From assembly GCF_047344985.1 (NCBI RefSeq), contig NZ_CP178861.1, positions 930,001 through 994,000 of the forward strand: 64,000 nucleotides of DNA. The letters run 5' to 3'. This DNA comes from Bdellovibrio sp047344985. Its GTDB lineage: Bacteria > Bdellovibrionota > Bdellovibrionia > Bdellovibrionales > Bdellovibrionaceae. This document shows positions 58,978-64,000 of the stretch, piece by piece; the first letter of the stretch is position 1; each line of letters begins with the position of its first letter. The notes beneath the pieces are model-generated. The model ran no database searches and was not told where the DNA came from. It saw nothing but the letters and a program-made list of their open reading frames with translations. The position numbers were made by a program, and so were the translations under genes.

Positions 58978-60180
58978 ATGGCTACTGGTCTAAAAGGCAT
59001 TAAGACAGTTCGTGATTTTGAACTTGAAGGCAAAGTGGTTTTCTTGCGTTTGGATTTGAACGTTCCAATGGAGAACGGAAAGATCACAGATGAAAACCGT
59101 ATCACAGCGTCTTTGCCGACAATCCAATATTGCATCGAAAAAGGTGCCAAGATTGTGATGGCGTCGCACTTGGGACGTCCGAAGTCTAAAGACGACAAAG
59201 AGTTTTCACTAGAGCCCGTGGCAAAACGTCTGCAAGAACTTCTCAACGCAGAAGTCATCTTGGTGGAAGACCCGGATTCAGACGCACCAAAACACTTGCT
59301 TCAGTCTTTGAAGAAGAATCAGTTGATCCTTCTTGAGAACGTGCGTTTTGAAGAAGGGGAGACAAAAGACTCTGTCGAGTTTGCACAAAAAATCGCGAAC
59401 TACAGCGACATCTACATCAACGATGCGTTCGGTGCTTCTCACCGTGCGCATGCGACAATCCATGCTTTGCCTTCCGTGATGAAAGACAAAGGCATTGGTT
59501 TCTTGATCGAAAAAGAAATCACGATGCTGGATTCTCTTTTGCAAAATCCAAAACGTCCTTACTTGGCGGTGATGGGTGGAGCAAAAGTTTCCGACAAGAT
59601 CGCTGTCATCGAAAGATTGATGGACGTTGTTGACGGATTCATCGTTGGTGGTGCGATGGCTTACACTTTCCAAAAAGCTCAAGGAATTCCAGTAGGAAAA
59701 TCTTTGGTGGAAAATGATAAGTTGAAATACGCGAAAGAAATGATCGAGCGTATTGAAGCCCGCAATAAAACAATTCTTCTTCCGGTGGATCACGTGGCGA
59801 CAAAAGGTATCACGGATACGACGAACGCCCACGTCACAAAAGACGTGGTGATTGCCGAAGATGAATTGGGTGTGGATATCGGTCCTAAATCAATTCAAAA
59901 TTTCTCAACAGCTCTTCGCGAAGCGGGAACTATTTTCTGGAATGGCCCGATGGGTATTTTTGAAAATCCAGCTTTCGCAAAAGGAACTTTCGGTGTGGCG
60001 CAAGCGATTGCTGAAAGCAACGCGGTGAAGATCGTCGGTGGCGGTGACTCTGCGGCGGCGGCGGAAGCCTCAGGCTTCGCCTCGAAGATGACACACATCT
60101 CGACGGGCGGCGGAGCATCCCTAGAATACCTCCAAGGCGACAAACTCCCAGGCCTAGAAATTCTACGTTCAAAGCGATAA
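58978..60180 (+). CDS. pgk: Phosphoglycerate kinase
   Basis: A 400-residue kinase of normal length. N-terminal KVVFLRLDLNVPMENGKITD, SHLGRPK, FGASHRAHATIHALPSV, the hinge region MGGAKVSDKIAVIERLM, and the nucleotide loop GGGDSAAAAEASGFASKMTH, STGGGASLEYLQGDKLPGL. It makes ATP from 1,3-bisphosphoglycerate. It begins three bases after the gap stop, so it is co-transcribed. A strong hairpin follows at 60196-60220. Confidence 0.96.
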   Translation: MATGLKGIKTVRDFELEGKVVFLRLDLNVPMENGKITDENRITASLPTIQYCIEKGAKIVMASHLGRPKSKDDKEFSLEPVAKRLQELLNAEVILVEDPDSDAPKHLLQSLKKNQLILLENVRFEEGETKDSVEFAQKIANYSDIYINDAFGASHRAHATIHALPSVMKDKGIGFLIEKEITMLDSLLQNPKRPYLAVMGGAKVSDKIAVIERLMDVVDGFIVGGAMAYTFQKAQGIPVGKSLVENDKLKYAKEMIERIEARNKTILLPVDHVATKGITDTTNAHVTKDVVIAEDELGVDIGPKSIQNFSTALREAGTIFWNGPMGIFENPAFAKGTFGVAQAIAESNAVKIVGGGDSAAAAEASGFASKMTHISTGGGASLEYLQGDKLPGLEILRSKR

Positions 60181-60195
60181 ACAAAAAATACATCC

Positions 60196-60220
60196 CCTGA
60201 CGAGCACGACGCTCGTCAGG
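60196..60220 (+). other. Strong hairpin between pgk and tpiA without T-run
   Basis: CCTGACGAGC-ACGAC-GCTCGTCAGG, a 10-bp perfect stem. No T-run follows, so it more likely stabilises or processes the mRNA than terminates it. Confidence 0.65.
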
Positions 60221-60309
60221 AAGGCCTCTCAGGACGGACAGATTTTCAATCTACTGAGAACAGCTGAACAAGAGACGTTCCACAAAACCCAACTCAAGGA
60301 AACGACCAG

Positions 60310-61035
60310 ATGAAAAAGATCTTCGCAGCCAACTGGAAACTCTTCAAAACTCCGAAAGAAACGCGCGAGTTCTTTGCGCAATTCAAAGAAGTCGCAAATA
60401 AAGCCACCGGCGAGTTGGTCTTTTTCCCTTCGGCAATTTCATTGGAAGCAGCAAGCACATCTCTCACTGGAACTACAATCAAATGGGGCGCACAGAATTG
60501 TTACTTCCAAGCTTCAGGCGCTTTCACGGGTGAAAACTCAGCGCAAGTGGTGAAGGAACTAGGTGGCAGTTACGTTTTGATCGGTCACAGCGAGCGTCGT
60601 AAAATCTTTGGTGAAACAGACGCCCTGATCGCTGAAAAAGTGGCCTTCACACAAGGCTTGGGACTCACTCCGATGCTTTGTATTGGGGAAACTTTGGAAG
60701 AGCGTGAAGCGTCTCACACGTTCCGTGTTCTTGAAACGCAACTTTATTTGGGTTTGGCGAAAGCGGATAAAACGAAACCTGTGGTGATCGCTTATGAACC
60801 GGTGTGGGCGATTGGAACGGGGAAAGTGGCGACTCCCGAGCAAGTGGCTGAAACACACACAGATGTTTTCAATATCCTGTCTAAATTGGGTTTTGCACAA
60901 AGTCCGATTTTATACGGAGGCAGTGTGAAGCCAGACAATGCCGCCGGTCTTATCAAACAACCTCACGTGAATGGATTCTTGGTTGGAGGAGCTTCACTGG
61001 AAGTGAAGTCCTTTAGCGAAATCGCAGCGGTTTAA
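60310..61035 (+). CDS. tpiA: Triose-phosphate isomerase
   Basis: A 241-residue TIM barrel, slightly shorter than the usual 250. Catalytic Lys in FAANWKLFKTP, His in YVLIGHSERRKIFG, Glu in VIAYEPVWAIGTGKVATPE and the phosphate loop ILYGGSVKPDNAAGL. It converts glyceraldehyde-3-phosphate and dihydroxyacetone phosphate. Likely co-transcribed with gap-pgk, but 129 bases with a hairpin lie between. Convergent with the next gene, whose stop abuts its own. Confidence 0.95.
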   Translation: MKKIFAANWKLFKTPKETREFFAQFKEVANKATGELVFFPSAISLEAASTSLTGTTIKWGAQNCYFQASGAFTGENSAQVVKELGGSYVLIGHSERRKIFGETDALIAEKVAFTQGLGLTPMLCIGETLEEREASHTFRVLETQLYLGLAKADKTKPVVIAYEPVWAIGTGKVATPEQVAETHTDVFNILSKLGFAQSPILYGGSVKPDNAAGLIKQPHVNGFLVGGASLEVKSFSEIAAV

Positions 61036-61473
61036 TTAACCGTTGCCTTCAGTTTCTTCGCGGGCTGTATTTTTAAGCGACTCGCGAAGTTCCTTAGCAT
61101 CTTTCTTTGGCAAAGATTTAATCGCCTCATCGACGGCCTTTTTCTCTTTTTTATAAAGAGGCAAAAGCATTTCAGAAGCAGACTCTGAAGGATCATTTTC
61201 AAAAGTTAAAACAGCGACACGAACAAGTTCTTTTAATAACTTTGGATTTGATTTTTCTTTTCCAGAAACAATCAAGTCCACAGTGTCTTCGATGGTTTTA
61301 ATCATCTCTTGGTTCTTGGCGCTCACAGCGTCTTCTGTTTTTGTCGCTGAAACTTCAACGTCTTTAGCAGAATAGGCTTGCAGTTTTTCAAGAGACTGCT
61401 GAGCTGTTGTTGCATGAACAGAAAAGGCTAAAAACACGGTGAGAGCTAAGGCCGAGAAAGTAAGTTTTCTCAT
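61036..61473 (-). CDS. Small exported helical protein, partner of the NlpC-like gene
   Basis: A 145-residue exported protein. Signal peptide to about residue 23 (VFLAFSVHATTAQ), then a helical, Lys/Glu-rich protein (LKELVRVAVLTFENDPSESA, MLLPLYKKEKKAVDEAIKSL). No cysteines or motif. Its ATG overlaps the stop of the preceding cysteine-peptidase-like gene by 4 bp, so they are translationally coupled. It may be an accessory or inhibitor of that protein (inference). Confidence 0.62.
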   Translation of the reverse strand: MRKLTFSALALTVFLAFSVHATTAQQSLEKLQAYSAKDVEVSATKTEDAVSAKNQEMIKTIEDTVDLIVSGKEKSNPKLLKELVRVAVLTFENDPSESASEMLLPLYKKEKKAVDEAIKSLPKKDAKELRESLKNTAREETEGNG

Positions 61474-62582
61474 GGTCTCTCCTTAATCATCACGCCGATC
61501 AATTCGCGATTTGGAATCGGTTGCTTGTCCGTACGGAAGAAGTCACTGACGTAACCGCCTTTTGTACCCCAATCCGTTTTGATCTCTGCATGTCCTGCGT
61601 GATTTCTGTCACGGGTGTTGCGATAGATAAGAACGGCACCTTTAGGAGCGTCTTTCGGACTCTTGATCAAACCTTTGTAGCGTGGGTCTTCAAGCATGTT
61701 GATGAAACCGCGACGTTTTAAATCGCCGACACCATAACGTGCTTTGGAGCCGGGAAGATAATCATCCACCAGGTCGCCACCCAGAAGGGCGCGCTTCACG
61801 TAACGATAGCAAAGTTTTTTTGAACGGCGCTCTTTATTGCGCATTCCGTATTTGATAGATGCCTCGGCCTCTTCACTTAAAGAGTAGCGAGCAACTCCTG
61901 GGAATTTCGCCCATTTTGGATCTGGAATTTTAGGATTGGCCGCTTTTTCAACTTCGGTTTTTACATCACGAATGTCGGAGCGGTTTTTATCAGCCACACC
62001 AGGTTGTGATGTGGAGCAAGTCGCACAGAAATCGCCTTCCGTTTTTTTAGGATCGTCGACTTTTGTGAGATTCGGATCTGTAGATTTGACGGGCTTTTGT
62101 TCACGAAGAACTTCTTCCTTCGTAGGAAGATGAGCGTCCTCGGTGCCTTCAGATGGAATACCCCCACCTTCGCGCTTTGCACGAGAGGTGAGAGCGATTT
62201 CGGGATCTTGAACTTCGGATCCCTCTTTATCCTTAAATGTCAGCCATGGGTCTTTTTGAGAAAAGTAAACCCAGGTTTCATCGCCCACTTTAGGAAGAGT
62301 TCCTTTGTTATTGTGACCTTCAGCCACTTTCGTGATGCGAACTTTGATTCCATAAGAACCTGTGCGGCTGAGTTTGCGCGTCTCAAGCACTGTCCCTTCA
62401 GAACCTTCAGGAATGAGATACTTGACGTTGCGGGCGTTTTTACGGAAATCAAGTGAAGAGCGACCGTTAAGATCTCCCGTCAAAATGAGTTCTTGCAAAT
62501 CATCGGGACCCTGGGCAACAGCCGAAGTCGCGGTGATTAGAAGAGCAACTAGTATGCGAGAAAAACGATTCAACAAATTCAA
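61470..62582 (-). CDS. Exported putative cysteine peptidase/amidase (NlpC/CHAP-like)
   Basis: A 370-residue exported protein from TTG 62582, where AGGAG lies 7 bases upstream; the frame is open to an ATG at 62621 with no site. Signal peptide to about residue 24 (ITATSAVAQ). Residues about 60-115 look like an SH3-type strand domain (GIKVRITKVAEGHNNKG, YFSQKDPWLTF). A central polar linker follows. The C-terminal domain (about 240-370) has CYRYVKRALLGGD (Cys258) and RNHAGHAEIK (His near 328-331), the order of NlpC/P60 and CHAP enzymes that cut peptidoglycan. Catalytic assignment is an inference. Coupled to the small helical gene. Confidence 0.6.
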   Translation of the reverse strand: MNLLNRFSRILVALLITATSAVAQGPDDLQELILTGDLNGRSSLDFRKNARNVKYLIPEGSEGTVLETRKLSRTGSYGIKVRITKVAEGHNNKGTLPKVGDETWVYFSQKDPWLTFKDKEGSEVQDPEIALTSRAKREGGGIPSEGTEDAHLPTKEEVLREQKPVKSTDPNLTKVDDPKKTEGDFCATCSTSQPGVADKNRSDIRDVKTEVEKAANPKIPDPKWAKFPGVARYSLSEEAEASIKYGMRNKERRSKKLCYRYVKRALLGGDLVDDYLPGSKARYGVGDLKRRGFINMLEDPRYKGLIKSPKDAPKGAVLIYRNTRDRNHAGHAEIKTDWGTKGGYVSDFFRTDKQPIPNRELIGVMIKERP

Positions 62583-62656
62583 ATTGATACTCCTGAGCCT
62601 CTCTTCGGAGTTCTCATCCAAAGTAAGAGGCTAGGAGGGAATATTTAGACGAAGGT

Positions 62657-64000
62657 CTAGAACAAAGCGTTCTTAGGCGTTCTCGGGAACGGGATCACAT
62701 CGCGAATATTTGTCATTCCGGTGATATACATCATCATACGCTCAAAGCCCAAACCGAAACCGGAGTGAGGGAAGCTGCCGTAACGACGTAAATCCATATA
62801 GAACGAATAATCCGCCGGATGAAGACCGACTTCACTCATGCGTTTTTCAAGAAGCTCCAGGTTGTCTTCACGCTGAGAGCCACCGATGATTTCACCAATT
62901 CCAGGAGCCAGCAAATCCATCGCACGCACAGTTTTTTGGTCTGCGTTCAACTTCATATAGAAAGCTTTGATCTCTTTCGGATAGTCCGTCACGTATACCG
63001 GACGTTTGAAATGTTCTTCCGCTAAGAAGCGTTCGTGTTCCGATTGCATGTCGATACCCCATTTTACTGGGTACTCGAATTTTTTACCGGACTTTTCCAA
63101 GATCTCAATCGCCTCTGTGTAAGTCACACGACCAAATTCGCTGTTAAGGACGTTGTTCAATTTATCGAACAAACCCTTTTCAACGAACTGGTTGAAGAAT
63201 TCCATCTCCTCTGGGCATTGTTCCATCACGTAGCGGATGATGTATTTGATCATCGCTTCGCCCAGTTCCATATTCGCTGACAAATCGGCAAAGGCGATCT
63301 CAGGCTCAATCATCCAGAACTCAGCGGCGTGACGAGACGTGTTTGAGTTTTCCGCACGGAACGTCGGACCGAATGTGTAGATGTTACGGAAAGCCGCACA
63401 GAAAGTTTCACCGTTCAACTGACCACTCACAGTCAAGTTCGTCTCTTTACCGAAAAAGTCTTGAGAGTTGTCGATAGTTCCATCTTCTTTACGTGGTGGT
63501 TTATCGAGCTTCAAAGTCGTCACACGGAACATTTCTCCGGCACCTTCGGCATCAGAGCCTGTGATGATCGGAGTTTGCACGTACACAAAACCTTGATCTT
63601 GGAAAAACTTGTGAATCGCGTAAGCCAAAACCGAACGCACGCGGAAAACCGCAGAGAACGTATTTGTGCGCGGACGAAGATGCGCGATCTCACGCAAAAA
63701 CTCAAAGCTGTGTCTTTTGTTTTGCAGTGGATACTCAGCATCCGCTTTTTGATAGATTTCAATTTTTGAAGCCATCACTTCAAAGTTTTGTCCAGCCCCT
63801 TGGGACTTGATCACTTTACCTGTGACATAGATGGAGCTTGTGATGGAAAGTTTTGCCACCTCTTCGAAGTTCGGCAAATTTGTATCAAAAACGACCTGCA
63901 CACCTTTAAAGAAAGTTCCGTCATTAAGTTCAATGAAACCGAAATTTTTTTGATCGCGGATCTTACGAACCCAACCCGAGAGTTTCACTTCTTTATCCAG
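62657..64000 (-). CDS. asnS: Asparaginyl-tRNA synthetase (N-terminus beyond right edge)
   Basis: A class II synthetase. In the window the frame begins LDKEVKLSGWVRKIRDQKNF, an internal stretch of the OB-fold anticodon domain, so the true start lies beyond 64000. Then SFEFLREIAHLRPRTNTFSA, motif 2 FGPTFRAENSNTSRHAAEFW, MIEPEIAF and motif 3 SGFGLGFERMMMYITGMTNI, ending RDVIPFPRTPKNALF. It charges tRNA-Asn with asparagine. A possible GTG start at 63988 would truncate the OB-fold and is not preferred. 447 codons are inside the window. Confidence 0.93.
   Translation of the reverse strand: MDKEVKLSGWVRKIRDQKNFGFIELNDGTFFKGVQVVFDTNLPNFEEVAKLSITSSIYVTGKVIKSQGAGQNFEVMASKIEIYQKADAEYPLQNKRHSFEFLREIAHLRPRTNTFSAVFRVRSVLAYAIHKFFQDQGFVYVQTPIITGSDAEGAGEMFRVTTLKLDKPPRKEDGTIDNSQDFFGKETNLTVSGQLNGETFCAAFRNIYTFGPTFRAENSNTSRHAAEFWMIEPEIAFADLSANMELGEAMIKYIIRYVMEQCPEEMEFFNQFVEKGLFDKLNNVLNSEFGRVTYTEAIEILEKSGKKFEYPVKWGIDMQSEHERFLAEEHFKRPVYVTDYPKEIKAFYMKLNADQKTVRAMDLLAPGIGEIIGGSQREDNLELLEKRMSEVGLHPADYSFYMDLRRYGSFPHSGFGLGFERMMMYITGMTNIRDVIPFPRTPKNALF

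Noticed and set aside
1..64000. CRISPR arrays, insertion sequences, prophage, rRNA or tRNA genes
   Set aside because: No regularly spaced repeats, transposase, integrase, phage structural genes or tRNA-like sequences were recognised in the window.

Overview
The window looks like chromosomal DNA of a Bdellovibrio-type predatory bacterium (inference from family content and style, not from a database match). It has mid-range GC by eye, densely packed genes on both strands with many 4-bp or convergent stop overlaps, many lipoproteins and exported proteins, DUF3015, DUF4105 and PilZ proteins, and a complete housekeeping core. I saw no rRNA, tRNA, CRISPR array, insertion sequence or prophage, and no gene-free stretch longer than about 280 bases.

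Layout. 1-6850: end of a DUF3750 gene, then a minus-strand outer-membrane set (barrel protein, TolC-like channel, lipoprotein) divergent from an RND pump. 6889-12399: PilZ proteins, RsmG, YceI plus an extradiol dioxygenase under a divergent LysR regulator, and ThiL. 12479-24242: a phosphate/polyphosphate island with Ppk, a SixA-like phosphatase, a 1337-residue exported alkaline-phosphatase-superfamily/alpha-beta-hydrolase fusion, Ppx, a porin and PhoU-PhoB-PhoR. 24298-33671: an RsmB-type methyltransferase, a 38-residue exported peptide, a compact NFACT (RqcH-like) protein, a Gld-like ABC exporter operon, a GHMP kinase and a DUF429 protein. 33948-42970: DUF3015, PepSY and DUF4105 membrane proteins, a methyltransferase, CorA, a lipoprotein hydrolase, a MepA-like lipoprotein and a HAD protein. 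42967-51877: a HigBA-type toxin-antitoxin pair, an AgmX/FecR-like protein, SecG, lipoproteins (one phosphatase-like with an altered active site), Tmk-HolB-TatD and a trypsin-like lipoprotein. 52087-57840: four exported proteins sharing one domain. 57967-64000: Gap-Pgk-Tpi, a putative exported cysteine peptidase with a partner, and AsnS (start beyond the right edge).

Most interesting region. Four consecutive genes at 52138-57840 encode exported proteins that share one domain of about 110 residues. It is joined either to a C-terminal array of tandem repeats (three different repeat types), or to an N-terminal glycine-zipper/17-kDa-antigen module, or to both. The first and fourth genes are preceded by similar 33-base leaders that resemble sigma-54 promoters. 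This looks like a modular cell-surface system. Its function cannot be read from the sequence.

Other notable points: a near-consensus sigma-54 promoter in front of the phosphatase/hydrolase fusion, a dispersed GGTAC palindrome (four copies, one reused as the start of a lipoprotein signal peptide), an operator lying exactly between the -35 and -10 of the toxin-antitoxin promoter, and an NFACT protein in which the Asp of the tRNA-binding Asp-Arg pair seems to be Gly.
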